Of a DNA stretch of 64,000 nt, positions 29,528 to 39,867 are shown in pieces. The stretch comes from Actinopolyspora xinjiangensis. GTDB lineage: Bacteria; Actinomycetota; Actinomycetes; Mycobacteriales; Pseudonocardiaceae. The stretch spans positions 186,001 to 250,000 of the forward strand of contig NZ_FNJR01000008.1 of NCBI RefSeq assembly GCF_900104475.1, in the 5' to 3' direction. Made by a program: the position numbers and the translations under genes. Below the pieces are notes generated by a model. The model had not been told where the DNA came from and did not search any database. It saw only the letters and a program-made list of their open reading frames with translations. Each line of letters starts with the position of its first letter. The first letter of the stretch is position 1.

Positions 29528-30454
29528 GTGAACGTTCCGCCCGAACAGGCCGGTGCACCAGGGCAGCCGCAGGGCATGCCGACGTGCCCGCGCCACCCGG
29601 ATCGGCCCACCGGCCTGAGCTGTACGCGTTGTGGCCGCCCGGCTTGCCCCGAGTGTCTGCGGGACGCCTCGGTGGGGCAGCACTGCGTGGACTGCGTCAA
29701 GCAGGCGCAGCGCGATGTTCGCCGACCGGTGACCGTGGCCGGTGCCCGGCTGGGCAACAAGCCCGTGCTCGTTCCGGCGCTGATCGCGGTGAACGTGCTG
29801 CTCTACGTGCTGACCGTCGTGCAGGCCGGTTCGGTGTCGCGCAACTACGACGCCCCGCTGTTCCGGATGTGGTCGCTGATACCTCCCCAGGTGGCGGCGG
29901 GGGAGTGGTGGCGCGTGTTCACCTCCGCCTTCCTGCACTTCGGCCTGGTCCACATCCTGATCAACATGATCGCGCTGTGGGTCGTCGGCCGCGAGATGGA
30001 GCTGCTGCTCGGCAGGGTCCGCTTCGCCGCCGTCTACCTGCTCTCGCTGTTGGGCGGGAGCATGCTCGTGTTCCTGTTCAACCCGACGTTGAGCCAGGCG
30101 GCGGGTGCCTCCACCGCGCTGTACGGCCTGTTCGGCGGGGTGGCCGTGGCCGCTTGGCGGCTGAAGCTGAACATGCGCCCCATCCTGCTCGTGATCGGGA
30201 TCAACGTGGTGCTCACGCTGAGCATCCCCGGGATCTCGCTGTTCGGGCATCTCGGTGGACTGGTGCTCGGTGCGCTGTCCACCGCCGCGCTGCTCTACGC
30301 GCCCGCGGCGCACCGGAACCGCTGGCAGGCCGGTGCGCTGGTGGGGTTGTTCCTGGTGATCGTGGCCGTGCTGCTCACCCGTGACGCCATGATCGGGGAC
30401 ATCATGTGCGGTACCACCCCCGAGGGGCAGCGGATCTGCTTCCCGACCGGTTGA
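29528..30454 (+). CDS. Rhomboid-family intramembrane serine protease with N-terminal zinc finger
   Basis: 308 residues. The first 60 form a cysteine/histidine-rich B-box-like motif (CPRHPDRPTGLSCTRCGRP, ACPECLRDASVGQHCVDC). Then come about seven membrane helices. The catalytic serine is Ser195 in GASTALYG and the histidine is His241 in GHLGG; HFGLVHILINMIALW is also typical. It is predicted to cleave membrane proteins within the bilayer; the substrate is unknown. The zinc finger plus rhomboid layout is standard in actinobacteria. Confidence 0.93.
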   Translation: MNVPPEQAGAPGQPQGMPTCPRHPDRPTGLSCTRCGRPACPECLRDASVGQHCVDCVKQAQRDVRRPVTVAGARLGNKPVLVPALIAVNVLLYVLTVVQAGSVSRNYDAPLFRMWSLIPPQVAAGEWWRVFTSAFLHFGLVHILINMIALWVVGREMELLLGRVRFAAVYLLSLLGGSMLVFLFNPTLSQAAGASTALYGLFGGVAVAAWRLKLNMRPILLVIGINVVLTLSIPGISLFGHLGGLVLGALSTAALLYAPAAHRNRWQAGALVGLFLVIVAVLLTRDAMIGDIMCGTTPEGQRICFPTG

Positions 30455-30571
30455 GCGCCGGCGGCGGAGCAGAAGCGCTCCGGAGTCTCCCTCGCCTTCG
30501 GACGTGCCCGTGGGGCTGTTGCGTGGCTCGGTGGAGGGCTTCCGGCAGCACCACGTGGTTTCCGTCAACGC

Positions 30572-31024
30572 TCAGCGGGCTCGTAGTGCTTCCAGGCGCT
30601 CGGCGACTTCCTGGGGCTCCGCGCCGAGGTCGAACCTGCCCAACAGGAGCAGCCCGCCCGCCAGGTCCCGCTCGGGGACCTCGATCTCCAGCACCGGCAC
30701 GGTGCGGCCGAACCGGTGGCTGGTGGTGACTCGCCAGGACACCAGCTCCCACCGCCAGTGGTGCCTTCCGCCGAGGGTGCGCACCGCGATCCCCTCCGGA
30801 TCGGCGCGCAGCCTCGGGCGCAGGTAGCTCAGCGCTCCCGCCGCCGTCACGGCCACCAGCAGGGCCGCGCCCGAGAAGGCGCGGTCGACGCTGCCCTCGG
30901 TGAGCGGCACGACGGGTACCAGGCCCGTCGCCACCACCCAGCAGAGCACGAGCAGCCCCACGGGGGTGGACCAGGCGTGAGCCTGTTCCGGGGCGGGTTC
31001 GCCCGAGTCGTCATCGCAGGTCAA
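30572..31024 (-). CDS. PH-domain (bPH6-like) membrane protein
   Basis: 150 residues. Two N-terminal membrane helices (about 21-42 and 50-65), then a bacterial PH-like domain (LRPRLRADPEGIAVRTLGG, WELVSWRVTTSHRFGR, VPVLEIEVPE). The start is uncertain: the longest frame opens with a TTG that has no clear ribosome site. It is placed between rhomboid and crgA as in related genomes. Two DnaA boxes lie directly upstream (31042-31063). Confidence 0.8.
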   Translation of the reverse strand: MTCDDDSGEPAPEQAHAWSTPVGLLVLCWVVATGLVPVVPLTEGSVDRAFSGAALLVAVTAAGALSYLRPRLRADPEGIAVRTLGGRHHWRWELVSWRVTTSHRFGRTVPVLEIEVPERDLAGGLLLLGRFDLGAEPQEVAERLEALRAR

Positions 31025-31041
31025 TGGGCATCCGAATGAAG

Positions 31042-31063
31042 TTGTCCACAGGAGTTGTCCACA
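31042..31063. promoter_or_regulatory. Pair of perfect DnaA boxes outside oriC
   Basis: TTGTCCACA twice in the same orientation (31042-31050 and 31055-31063), four bases apart, in the 87-bp gap between the PH-domain gene and crgA. Confidence 0.75.
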
Positions 31064-31111
31064 TGGGGATGACTTACATTCGTGTTATTCGCCGTTCGAC
31101 CCGGGCGTCCG

Positions 31112-31378
31112 TCACCGCCATTTCATGGTCATCAGCAACCCGATGATCATGAATCCGAAGCCGACGGCGAAGTTCCACGGCCCGAGATCGGCCATGAACG
31201 GGATCTTGGGACCCGCCAGGTAGTTGACCACCAGCCACAGCAGCCCCAGCAGCATCATGCCGAGCATCACGCCGACATAGATCGGGTGCGACGGTCCGGC
31301 CGACTTCGCCTTCACCGGTGTACGGCGATCGACTGGCGGGGGGGATGAGGTCTTCTTGCGGACCTTTGACTTGGGCAT
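31112..31378 (-). CDS. crgA: Cell division protein CrgA
   Basis: 88 residues, the usual length. MPKSKVRKK at the start, two membrane helices (about 33-53 and 66-85), and the conserved GPWNFAVGFGFMIIGLL and terminal MKWR. CrgA coordinates FtsZ-ring and cell-wall machinery in actinobacteria and interacts with penicillin-binding proteins. The internal ATG is chosen because the family begins MPKSK; the frame is open much further upstream only by high GC. Confidence 0.94.
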   Translation of the reverse strand: MPKSKVRKKTSSPPPVDRRTPVKAKSAGPSHPIYVGVMLGMMLLGLLWLVVNYLAGPKIPFMADLGPWNFAVGFGFMIIGLLMTMKWR

Positions 31379-31639
31379 GGTGTCCTCGCCAGGTGGTTCG
31401 GCCGCCCCGACCGCGCCGCTCGCTCGGTGGGACGGACCTTCCTCGACACGTTTCACACGTCGCGCAGCGAGGTGTTCCGCACGTCCGCGGCGGCCCGACG
31501 GCACCGCCGTGCCACCCACCGACGAACGAACCGCCCCACGGCGACCCGTTTCCACCCACACGTTAACGCAATGTCCCGATTTTCCGAACAACCCGTATGC
31601 TGCTGTCGATATCCCTCGATCGAGTTCGAGGAGGGCGTC

Positions 31640-32467
31640 ATGGTGAGTGTAGACACGTCGCCGCAGGCCCCACCGCCGCGTGGGCGGTCCGGGCGCTGGC
31701 GCCCGCTGCTGCGCGGACTCGGTGAGGCCCTCATCACCCTGGGGCTGGTCGTCCTGCTCTTCGTGTTCTACGAGGTCCAGGTGACCAGTTGGTTCTCGGC
31801 GCGCCAACAGGCCGATGCCACCGAGCGGCTGCGGGGGCAGTGGCGGGAGGTCTCCCCGGACGAGCAGGCACCGCCCCCCGTGCCGGGGCGCGGGTTCGCC
31901 CGGCTCCACATCCCGAGCCTCGGCCCGGACTTCCCGTTCACCGTGCTGGAGGGAACGGACCAGGACACGCTGGCTGCGGGGCCCGGGCACTACGGCGGGA
32001 CGGCCCTGCCCGGGCAGCGGGGGAACTTCGCCCTGGCGGGGCACCGCTCGGGACGCATGGCCCCGTTCGGCGACCTCGACCGGCTCGGCTCCTGCGACGC
32101 GGTGGTCGTCGAAACGGCCACCGACTGGTACGTCTACCGCGTGCTCCCGCTGCGGGGCGAGGCGGCCGACTGGGACCCGGAAACGGCCCCGGAGCGCTGC
32201 GCCGGAGTCGCCCCGATCGGTGGCCCCTACCGCGACGTCTTCGGCAGGACGATAGTCGAGCCCGAACGTCGCGAGGTCATCGATCCCGTGCCGGGGGTGC
32301 CGCGCGGCACCGTTCCCGAGCAGTGGCGCAGCAGGCTGATCACGCTGACCACCTGCCATCCGCGCTTCTCGGCCGAGAAGCGGATGATCGTGCACGGGGT
32401 GCTGACCAAGCGCTATCCGAAGGTGGCCGAGCGACCGGACCTCCGGCCACCCGAGTTGGGCGGTTGA
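31640..32467 (+). CDS. srtE: Class E sortase
   Basis: 275 residues with one N-terminal membrane helix (about 31-50, ALITLGLVVLLFVFYEVQV), so anchored with its catalytic domain outside. Catalytic His135 (LAGHRSG), Cys239 (TLTTCHP) and the following Arg (CHPRFS) are present. Class E sortases of high-GC actinobacteria attach LAxTG-type proteins to peptidoglycan. ATG with GAGGAGGG upstream. A 51-residue membrane protein follows. Confidence 0.93.
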   Translation: MVSVDTSPQAPPPRGRSGRWRPLLRGLGEALITLGLVVLLFVFYEVQVTSWFSARQQADATERLRGQWREVSPDEQAPPPVPGRGFARLHIPSLGPDFPFTVLEGTDQDTLAAGPGHYGGTALPGQRGNFALAGHRSGRMAPFGDLDRLGSCDAVVVETATDWYVYRVLPLRGEAADWDPETAPERCAGVAPIGGPYRDVFGRTIVEPERREVIDPVPGVPRGTVPEQWRSRLITLTTCHPRFSAEKRMIVHGVLTKRYPKVAERPDLRPPELGG

Positions 32468-32496
32468 GAACCGAGGGACGAGAGCGGGGGCGCGGC

Positions 32497-32652
32497 ATGT
32501 ACGCGTGGATCTGGCGGCACCTACCCGGGCCGGTGGCGGTGAAGGCGGTCACCGCCCTGGTGCTGGTGGCGGTGGTGGTGGCGCTGCTGCTGTTCGTGAT
32601 CTTCCCGGCCGTCGAGCCGATGCTGCCGTTCGACGACCCCACCCTGGAATGA
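32497..32652 (+). CDS. 51-residue membrane micro-protein downstream of sortase
   Basis: MYAWIWRHLPGPVAVKAVTA, then one membrane helix (VLVAVVVALLLFVIFPAV) and a short acidic end (PFDDPTLE). ATG 29 bases after srtE, so probably in one transcript. Proteins of this look accompany sortase E genes near actinobacterial origins; no function is known to me. The 298 bp after it hold nothing recognised. Confidence 0.8.
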   Translation: MYAWIWRHLPGPVAVKAVTALVLVAVVVALLLFVIFPAVEPMLPFDDPTLE

Positions 32653-32950
32653 ACCCTCGCGGGAATCAGTGGCCCCGCCACCCGTTCCGTCCCGCGTTCC
32701 CGGTGCCGAATTCACTCCCGTACCACTCCCGAACCGCTGTCGATTTCTCGCGAAATCGCCACTTTCGGGACCGCTGCCGAAACGGGACCATGCGGGTCGC
32801 AGCGCGGTTATCCCCGGTGCGTGAGTCGGATGCATCGCGAGGCCGGGCCGCTCGCCGCGTAGGTCGCTACTCACCAGCCGGCCCAACGCCGCGAGGCGCG
32901 GACTCATGTGCCGGTTACCGGCCACGTGGGCAAGCCCTGTCGCGAACACC

Positions 32951-33625
32951 CTAAGTGAGGTCGGCGAACCGCTCGACGTCCCTGGACCGGCCGGACACGA
33001 TCAGGATGTCGCCGTGGTGCAGCACGGTTTCCTGGGTGGCGTAGGTGAACCCCTCGCCGGGGCGCTTGATGCCCACCACGGTCACACCGTACTTGCTGCG
33101 CACCTTGGTCTCGCTCAGTGGCCGCTCCACCGCCGCGGCGGGAGCTCGGGTCTTGACGATCGCGTAGTCGTCCTCGAACTGGATGTAGTCCAGCATCCGG
33201 CCGGTCACCAGGTGCGCCACGCGCTCGCCCATGTCGTGCTCGGGCAGCACCACCCGGTGCGCGCCGACGCGTTCGAGGATGCGCCCGTGCTGCCTGCTCA
33301 CCGCCTTGGCCCAGATGTGGGGGATCTCGAAGTCGACGAGCAGGGAGGTGGTCAGGATGCTGGCCTCCAGGTCGTCGCCGATCGCCACCACGGCGCGCCG
33401 GAAGTCGGGTACGTCGAGCTGCCGCAGTACCTCGGGATCGGTGGTGTCGGCCACCGCCGCGTGGGTCACCGCGTCCGAGAACTGCTGGACCAGGTGTGGC
33501 CGGTTGTCCAGCGCCAGCACCTCGGAGCCGCGTTCGACGAGCTCCACCGCGAGTGAACCGCCGAAGCGGCCCAGTCCGATCACCACTACGCGGGACGGGC
33601 GTGAGCTGTGGGTCTGCCTAGCCAA
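32951..33625 (-). CDS. trkA: TrkA-type K+ channel regulatory subunit (RCK_N + RCK_C)
   Basis: 224 residues from a TTG overlapping the trkH stop, with GAGGAGAG upstream; an earlier in-frame start would lie inside trkH. The NAD(H)/nucleotide-binding Rossmann motif VVVIGLGRFGGSLA opens the RCK_N domain, and an RCK_C domain follows from about 140. It gates the TrkH/Ktr potassium transporter encoded just upstream, binding nucleotide at the membrane. Confidence 0.92.
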   Translation of the reverse strand: MARQTHSSRPSRVVVIGLGRFGGSLAVELVERGSEVLALDNRPHLVQQFSDAVTHAAVADTTDPEVLRQLDVPDFRRAVVAIGDDLEASILTTSLLVDFEIPHIWAKAVSRQHGRILERVGAHRVVLPEHDMGERVAHLVTGRMLDYIQFEDDYAIVKTRAPAAAVERPLSETKVRSKYGVTVVGIKRPGEGFTYATQETVLHHGDILIVSGRSRDVERFADLT

Positions 33626-35021
33626 CGATCGGTCTCTCCTCGGGCAAGTCGTAACGGCGGCCACGCTCCCGCAGCGCCAGAGCGGAGGCCATGGTGATCG
33701 GGCCCAGCCTGCCGGTGAACATCAGCACCACCAGCACCAGCTCACCCAGACGCGGTAGCTGCTCGGTGATGCCGGTGGAGAGGCCGACGGTGCCGAAGGC
33801 CGAGATCGACTCGAACAGGGCCGCGTCCAGTTTGAAGGGGGTGAGCACGAGCAGCAGCAGCGTCGCGGTGAACACCATGCCCACGCCCACCAGCACCACG
33901 GTCAGCGCCTGGCGCTGTACCCCCACCGGCAGTTTGCGTCCCAGCACGTGCACCTGCGACTCGCCGCGCACTTCGGCGAGTATCACGAACGCCAGCAGCG
34001 CGAAGGTGGTGACCTTGATACCGCCCGCCGTGCCCGCGCTGCCGCCACCCACGAACATGAGCACGTCGTTTACCAGCATCGTGGTCGGGTCGATCCCACC
34101 GATGTCCACGGTGGTGAAGCCCGCGGTGCGCGGGGTCACGCCGTGGAACAGCCCGACCAGCAGTTTGCCCCCGGTGCCCAGCGGCCCCAGTGTGTCCGGG
34201 TTGTTCCACTCGAAGGCGCCGAACGCCAGCACGCCGACCAGCAGCAGGGTGGTGTAGGTGCCCACCGTCACCCGCGCGTGCAGCGACCAGTGCCGCCGCT
34301 TTCCGCGCAGTCTGCGGCCGATCTCGAACAGCACCGGGAAGCCCACGCCGCCCACGATGACGGCCAGCACCACGGGCAGGCACACCAGCGGATCGGTGGC
34401 GTAGCGCTGCAGGCTGTCGGGGTAGAGCGCGAACCCGGCGTTGTTGAACGCCGACACGGCGTGGAACACCCCGAAGTAGGCGCCGTGCCCCCAGGACTGC
34501 CCGTAGCCGAGCACGAACCGGAGGGTCAGGGCCAGGGCTGTGAGTGCCTCGATCACGAGACTCAGCGCGATCACGCCCGCGATCACCGATCGGACGGCAC
34601 CCAGGTCGATGCTCTTCGTCTCGGCCTGGGCCCTGCGCCGCATCCGCAGCCCCAGCCTGCGCACCACCAGCATGCCCAGCAGCGAGGCCAGGGTCATGAT
34701 GCCGAGACCGCCCACCTGGATGAGGCCGAGGATGACCACCTCGCCGAAGGTGGACCAGTGCCCGGCGGTGTCCACCACCACCAGGCCGGTCACGCACACC
34801 GCCGAGGTGGAGGTGAACAGCGCGGTCACCCAGTTCGTGGCGGTGCCGTGCTGCGCCGAGACCGGCAGCATCAGCAGCACGGTCCCCACGAGCACGGTCA
34901 ACGCGAACCCGACCACCACCATCCTGGCGGGGTGGTTGGCACGCGTGAACCGGCGCAGCAGCCCCGCCGAGTGCCGCACCACGGCGCTCGGTACTCGGCT
35001 CGGTCTCGTACTGCTCGTCAC
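33618..35021 (-). CDS. trkH: TrkH/KtrB-family potassium transporter
   Basis: 467 residues, eight to ten membrane helices. The four selectivity-filter P-loops are recognisable, for example FTSTSAVCVTGLVVVD, SAFNNAGFALYPD and TPRTAGFTTVDI. It mediates K+ uptake together with the adjacent TrkA subunit, with which it overlaps by eight bases. GTG start. Confidence 0.93.
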   Translation of the reverse strand: MTSSTRPSRVPSAVVRHSAGLLRRFTRANHPARMVVVGFALTVLVGTVLLMLPVSAQHGTATNWVTALFTSTSAVCVTGLVVVDTAGHWSTFGEVVILGLIQVGGLGIMTLASLLGMLVVRRLGLRMRRRAQAETKSIDLGAVRSVIAGVIALSLVIEALTALALTLRFVLGYGQSWGHGAYFGVFHAVSAFNNAGFALYPDSLQRYATDPLVCLPVVLAVIVGGVGFPVLFEIGRRLRGKRRHWSLHARVTVGTYTTLLLVGVLAFGAFEWNNPDTLGPLGTGGKLLVGLFHGVTPRTAGFTTVDIGGIDPTTMLVNDVLMFVGGGSAGTAGGIKVTTFALLAFVILAEVRGESQVHVLGRKLPVGVQRQALTVVLVGVGMVFTATLLLLVLTPFKLDAALFESISAFGTVGLSTGITEQLPRLGELVLVVLMFTGRLGPITMASALALRERGRRYDLPEERPIVG

Positions 35022-35242
35022 GGCGCCACCACCGCTCTCGGCGCGGACGACGGGCTGGGTGTGTCCACGAGACGCGCACGCTATCGCATCGTCGCCGCAC
35101 TGTACGCGCGCCCCGCCGGGTATTCGCAGTACAGCGGCGAGATTCGCGAGGTTCGAGCGGTTCGGGTGATTCGGGTGACACGTTCCGGCAGGACCGCTCG
35201 CGGGGCTCGTCGAGCGGGGACCGGGCGAAGTAGGCTGACCGC

Positions 35243-35884
35243 GTGCGGGTTCTGGTGGTCGACAACTACGACAGCTTCGTCTACAACCTCGTGCAGTACC
35301 TCGCCCAGCTCGGGGTGGAGTGCGTGGTTCGCCGCAACGACGTCGTGACCGACGAGGACGTCCGGTGGGCTGACGGCGTGCTGCTCAGCCCGGGTCCGGG
35401 CAAACCGGCGGAGGCCGGCTGTTCCCTGGACCTCGTCTCGGACTGCGCGCGCGGGGCGAAGCCGTTGCTGGGGGTGTGCCTGGGGCACCAGGCGCTGGGG
35501 GCGGCCCTGGGCGGCGTCGTCGAGCGGGCACCGGAGTTGCTGCACGGCAAGACCAGCGAGATCGAGCACCGGGGCGTCGGTGTGTTCGACGGACTGCCCC
35601 GGCCGCTCGTCGCGACGCGCTACCACTCGCTGACCCTGCGGCCGGACAGCGTCCCTCCGGAGCTCGACGTCACCGCGCGCACGGCGGAGGGGGTGGTGAT
35701 GGGCATGCGTCACCGCGAGCTCCCGCTGGAGGGCGTGCAGTTCCATCCCGAGTCGGTGCTGACCGAGGGCGGTCACCGGATGCTGGCCAACTGGATGGAT
35801 CTCGCCGGATACGCCCCGGACTGGGGTCTCGTCGAGGAGCTGGAACGCGGCATGCGCGAGGTCGCCGCGAACGCGCTGCGCTGA
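35243..35884 (+). CDS. pabA: Aminodeoxychorismate/anthranilate synthase glutamine amidotransferase
   Basis: 213 residues, class I glutamine amidotransferase. The nucleophile Cys79 is in GVCLGHQ, and His and Glu are in VQFHPES (about 167-173). VDNYDSFVYNLVQYL at the start and LLSPGPGKP are typical of TrpG/PabA. It supplies ammonia for p-aminobenzoate (folate) or anthranilate (Trp) synthesis. No partner subunit is nearby, as usual for this actinobacterial locus, so the symbol is not certain. Confidence 0.9.
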   Translation: MRVLVVDNYDSFVYNLVQYLAQLGVECVVRRNDVVTDEDVRWADGVLLSPGPGKPAEAGCSLDLVSDCARGAKPLLGVCLGHQALGAALGGVVERAPELLHGKTSEIEHRGVGVFDGLPRPLVATRYHSLTLRPDSVPPELDVTARTAEGVVMGMRHRELPLEGVQFHPESVLTEGGHRMLANWMDLAGYAPDWGLVEELERGMREVAANALR

Positions 35885-36130
35885 CTCGGAGGCGCCGTAC
35901 CGATCCAGGCTGCAGAGCGCGCCGCCGGATTCGCCCTTCACCGGCGGCGTGCCCCGCGGACGGGCTTGCGGGGCCGGCGCCGGGTATCGCCACATGGCCC
36001 CGGCAGAGCACGTGGAGAGCACGTGGCGCCGGGAGAGTCCGCCCCGGTGAACCGCCTCACGAGTCGTGCGCGGTCGCCGGAGCGAGTCGCCCTCCCGGCG
36101 CTTCCGGGGCGGGCGGGGCGGGCCGGATGA

Positions 36131-38122
36131 TCAGAATCCGTCGAAGGGGTTGTCGCCTATGTCCTCGTCAGGTTGAGAACTTGGTTCCCCGGAGGGGGTG
36201 GTATCGCTCTCTTCGACACCGATGTGCAGCGTCACCTTGCCGTCACGGTCCAGTTCCGACTTCGCCGAGGGCGAGGTGGACACCACCGTGCCCTCCTTGC
36301 TCGACTCCGACACCGCCTTCTTCCGGGTGGTGATGTCGCCCTTGAAGCCCGCGTCGCGCAGTTCGGACTTGGCCTCGGACTTGTCGAGCCCGAGCACACT
36401 GGGCATCTTCATGCGCGATCCGTCCGAGACCGACAGCGTGATCTCCGATCCCTCGCGCACGTTCGACCCCCCGGAGGGGTCCTGGCCCACCACGGTTCCC
36501 TCGGGTTCGGTCGAGGGGACCTCCTCAGTCGAGACCTGGAAACCCACCGAGGTCAGGTTCTGCTTCGCCCCCTCGGCCCGAAGACCGGTCACGTCGGGTA
36601 CCGACTGCTTCGGGACGGCCTTGCCTATCACGACGTTGATCACCTTGTCCTTCGACACCACGCCGGTGGCGCTCTGACGGATGATCTTTCCGACGTCGTT
36701 CGGATCGCTGACTTCCTCGCGCTGCCGGGAACCGATCTCCAGTTCCTTCTCCCGCAGCGCGGTGCTTGCCTCCTGGATCGTCATCCCCACGAGGTCGGGG
36801 ACCTCCACCGAGCCGGGGCCGGTGCCTTTGTGGAGGACGATCGCCTCGTCGGGCGGGTACTTCCCCGGACCGGGGTTCTGATAGGTGATCCTGCCCTCTT
36901 GGCTGGAATCGGACTCCTTGTTGATGATCTTGTATTCCGTGAACCCGGCCTCGTCCAGCTTCTTTCTGGCCTTCTCGACCTTCATGCCGGTGAGCTTCTC
37001 CAGCTGGATCCGCTCCGGTTGCTCACTCCCACCGCCGTTGAACATCACCGCCGCCAACCCGGCCAGCACGGCGAACACCGCCACGCAGGCCGCGGTGACC
37101 AGTCCGATCGTCCACCGTTTGCGCCGTCTGCGCTCGTGATCCTCGTCGTCGCCGTCGTAGTCCGGCGGCACGGCGGCGGCCACGCGGGGCTCGTGGTCGG
37201 TGTTCACCCGGGTGGTCTCGGTCTCGCCCGCGGCCAGCTCGGTGCGCTCCTCCTCGGACATCACCAGCGGGGCCTTGGGGCGCTGGCCGGAAAGTACCCG
37301 AACGAGGTCGGTGCGCATCTCGGCGGCCGACTCGTAGCGGTTCTCGGGGTTCTTGCTCAGTGCCTTGAGGATCACCGCGTCCAGCTCGGCCGGTACCTGC
37401 CGATTGGTGTCGGAGGGCTTGCTCGGCTGTTCCCTGACGTGCTGGTAGGCCACGGCCACCGGCGAGTCGCCGGTGAACGGTGGCTCACCGCACAACAGCT
37501 CGTAGAGCACGCAGCCCGACGCGTAGACGTCGCTGCGCGCGTCCACCGTCTCCCCCCTGGCCTGTTCCGGGGAGAGGTACTGCGCCGTACCGATGACCGC
37601 CGCGGTCTGCGTGACGGCAGCCTGGCCGTCCGCGACCGCGCGCGCGATGCCGAAGTCCATCACCTTCACCGCACCGGAGTCGGTGATCATGATGTTGGCC
37701 GGTTTCACGTCGCGGTGCACGATGCCGTGCCGGTGGCTGAAGTCCAACGCGGCGGAGGCGTCGGCCATGACCTCCATCGCCCGGCGCGGTGCCAGTGGTC
37801 CCTCGGTCTTGACGATGTCGCGCAGCGTGCGGCCGTTGACGTACTCCATGACGATGTACGGCAGCGGCCCGTTCTCCGAGTCGGTCTCACCGGTGTCGTA
37901 GACGGCGACGATCGCCGGGTGGTTCAGCGCCGCCGCGTTCTGCGCCTCCCTGCGGAACCGCAACTGGAAAGTGGGGTCCCTCGCGAGGTCCGCACGCAGC
38001 ACCTTCACTGCGACGTCCCGGCCGAGCCGGACGTCACGGCCACGGTGCACCTCGGACATGCCCCCGTAACCGAGGGCGTCCTCGATCTCGTAGCGGTTGG
38101 AGAGAAGTCGCGGTGAGCTCAT
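36131..38122 (-). CDS. pknB: Ser/Thr protein kinase PknB with four PASTA domains
   Basis: 663 residues. Cytoplasmic kinase domain (about 1-270) with catalytic lysine in [27 protein letters not shown] and [11 protein letters not shown] juxtamembrane linker is followed by one membrane helix (about 336-358) and four extracellular PASTA repeats (about 365-640) that sense muropeptides or lipid II. It controls growth and septation. The ATG overlaps the pknA stop (ATGA); nine extra residues are possible upstream. Last gene of the operon. Confidence 0.96.
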   Translation of the reverse strand: MSSPRLLSNRYEIEDALGYGGMSEVHRGRDVRLGRDVAVKVLRADLARDPTFQLRFRREAQNAAALNHPAIVAVYDTGETDSENGPLPYIVMEYVNGRTLRDIVKTEGPLAPRRAMEVMADASAALDFSHRHGIVHRDVKPANIMITDSGAVKVMDFGIARAVADGQAAVTQTAAVIGTAQYLSPEQARGETVDARSDVYASGCVLYELLCGEPPFTGDSPVAVAYQHVREQPSKPSDTNRQVPAELDAVILKALSKNPENRYESAAEMRTDLVRVLSGQRPKAPLVMSEEERTELAAGETETTRVNTDHEPRVAAAVPPDYDGDDEDHERRRRKRWTIGLVTAACVAVFAVLAGLAAVMFNGGGSEQPERIQLEKLTGMKVEKARKKLDEAGFTEYKIINKESDSSQEGRITYQNPGPGKYPPDEAIVLHKGTGPGSVEVPDLVGMTIQEASTALREKELEIGSRQREEVSDPNDVGKIIRQSATGVVSKDKVINVVIGKAVPKQSVPDVTGLRAEGAKQNLTSVGFQVSTEEVPSTEPEGTVVGQDPSGGSNVREGSEITLSVSDGSRMKMPSVLGLDKSEAKSELRDAGFKGDITTRKKAVSESSKEGTVVSTSPSAKSELDRDGKVTLHIGVEESDTTPSGEPSSQPDEDIGDNPFDGF

Positions 38123-39864
38123 CGCTGCGTCGTCCCGATCTGTGTCCACGAGCGTCCCATCAAGTCCTCCCGGAGCTCAGCCACGGCGGTTGCCGACCGG
38201 CTCCGGGCGCGGTGCGCGGTTCCCCCGACTTCGTGCTTGCCGGCCTCCCGGGGTCCGTCCGGACCGGGCAGGATCGCTTCGGCGCCTTCGATTCGCGGCG
38301 ACAGCCCACGCTGTCGCGGTGTGTCGGTTCCCGGTGAACCGATCGCCGACTCCGCTACCGGGTGCGGAACCGATGAGAGCCGTCCCTCAGGATGCCGCAC
38401 CGAATCGTCGTTGAACGCCCCCGGAGAGGCGAAATCGGCCAATCTCACACGACCGCTGGTGTCCGGTCGGGCACTTCTCGTGAATTCCCGGGGGGTCGCT
38501 GTCGCCGGAGCGTACGTCTCCGAGGGGGCCGCGAGGTCGTACATCCGGAGCAGCGCGAAACCACTGGCGATCAGTATCAGCACCACGACGACGCCGAGCA
38601 CCACCCACAGCGCGATCCAGCGCCCGGTGACGCGTCGCGCCGCGGGGTGGCCCGGCGTGTTGGTCCCGCCGCCGACAGTGCCGGGGGGTGGTGCTGACTG
38701 CGGCGGGATGACACCGGGCGGCACGGTGTTGCCCCGCTGGTGCGCGCCCGAGGCCAACGGGACACCGGTGGGGGGACCGGGCGGTTGGGCACCGGAGTAT
38801 GTCGCTGGTGCGGCGTGTTGCTGCCCCGCGAGAGGATGCTGGTTCCCGGTCGGGGGCTGCTGCGGGGGCGGTGACTGCGGCTGCGGCGGGACGGGGGGCT
38901 GCTGTCCCGTGTGGTGCGCTCCCGGAGCCGGATGCTGTCCCCGCACCGGAGCGTGGGTGACGGTGTGGGACGGGGCGCCCGGTGGTGGCTGCTGGGGCAC
39001 CGCCAGCGCCACCGGGGTCGGCAGAGGTCTGCCCGCCCGCACGCTGGCCACCGCGTTCGCGAACTCCCCGCCGTCGGAGTAGCGCCTGCGCGGATCCTTC
39101 ACCAGCGTCGCCTCGATCAGTGCCCGCGCTCCCGGCGGAACGTCCGGCGGCAGCGGCTGGGCCATGTCGCGGATGTGCATCATGGCGACGGTCACCGCGT
39201 TGTCGGAGAGGAAGGGGCGGTGGCCACGCAGGCACTCGTACCCGACCACCGCCAGCGAGTAGACGTCGCTGGCGGGGATGGCCTCGCCCCCCAGCGCCTG
39301 CTCGGGCGAGATGTAGTGCGCGGTTCCCATCACCATCCCCGAACGGGTCACCGGTGCCGCGTCGGCCGCCTTGGCGATGCCGAAGTCGGTCAGCTTGACG
39401 GTGCCGTTCGGCGTGACCAGGATGTTGCCCGGTTTGACGTCGCGGTGCACCAGGCCGCGCTCGTGGGCGGCGTGCAGCGCGTTGCCCGCCTGTTCGAGCA
39501 TCTCCAGGGTGTGCTCGGCGGTGATGCGCCCCTCCCTGGCGAGGATGGCGGCGAGGGGTTCACCCTCGACGTGCTCCATCACCAGGTAGGCGGTGTCCTC
39601 CGGCCCGTCCGGGACGGCGGCCGTCTCGCCGTAGTCGTGCACCGCGGCGATTCCGGGGTGGTTCAACGAGGCCGTGGTGCGTGCCTCGGTGCGGAAGCGG
39701 TGCAGGAACTCGGCGTCGCCGCACAGCTCGGGCTTGAGGATCTTGACCGCGACCGTGCGGTCCAGGCGCACGTCCACGGCCTGCCACACCTCGCCCATGC
39801 CACCGACGGCTATGCGGGTGGCGAGCCGGTAGCGCTCGGCGAGCGTTTGGCCGGAGTTGGGCAC
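38119..39864 (-). CDS. pknA: Ser/Thr protein kinase PknA
   Basis: 581 residues. Kinase domain (about 10-275) with [30 protein letters not shown] and [15 protein letters not shown] Pro/Gln/His-rich linker (about 290-410) precedes a membrane helix (about 415-437) and a 140-residue extracellular tail without PASTA repeats. It works with PknB on cell-shape and division targets such as FhaA/FhaB and PstP of this cluster. GTG start three bases after pbpA. Confidence 0.95.
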   Translation of the reverse strand: MPNSGQTLAERYRLATRIAVGGMGEVWQAVDVRLDRTVAVKILKPELCGDAEFLHRFRTEARTTASLNHPGIAAVHDYGETAAVPDGPEDTAYLVMEHVEGEPLAAILAREGRITAEHTLEMLEQAGNALHAAHERGLVHRDVKPGNILVTPNGTVKLTDFGIAKAADAAPVTRSGMVMGTAHYISPEQALGGEAIPASDVYSLAVVGYECLRGHRPFLSDNAVTVAMMHIRDMAQPLPPDVPPGARALIEATLVKDPRRRYSDGGEFANAVASVRAGRPLPTPVALAVPQQPPPGAPSHTVTHAPVRGQHPAPGAHHTGQQPPVPPQPQSPPPQQPPTGNQHPLAGQQHAAPATYSGAQPPGPPTGVPLASGAHQRGNTVPPGVIPPQSAPPPGTVGGGTNTPGHPAARRVTGRWIALWVVLGVVVVLILIASGFALLRMYDLAAPSETYAPATATPREFTRSARPDTSGRVRLADFASPGAFNDDSVRHPEGRLSSVPHPVAESAIGSPGTDTPRQRGLSPRIEGAEAILPGPDGPREAGKHEVGGTAHRARSRSATAVAELREDLMGRSWTQIGTTQR

Positions 39865-39867
39865 CCG

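Noticed and set aside
36173-38116. Long open frames antisense to pknB, and similarly 38911-41319 antisense to pknA/pbpA
   Set aside because: Same GC shadow effect; His/Arg/Gly-rich nonsense without domains, opposite certain genes.
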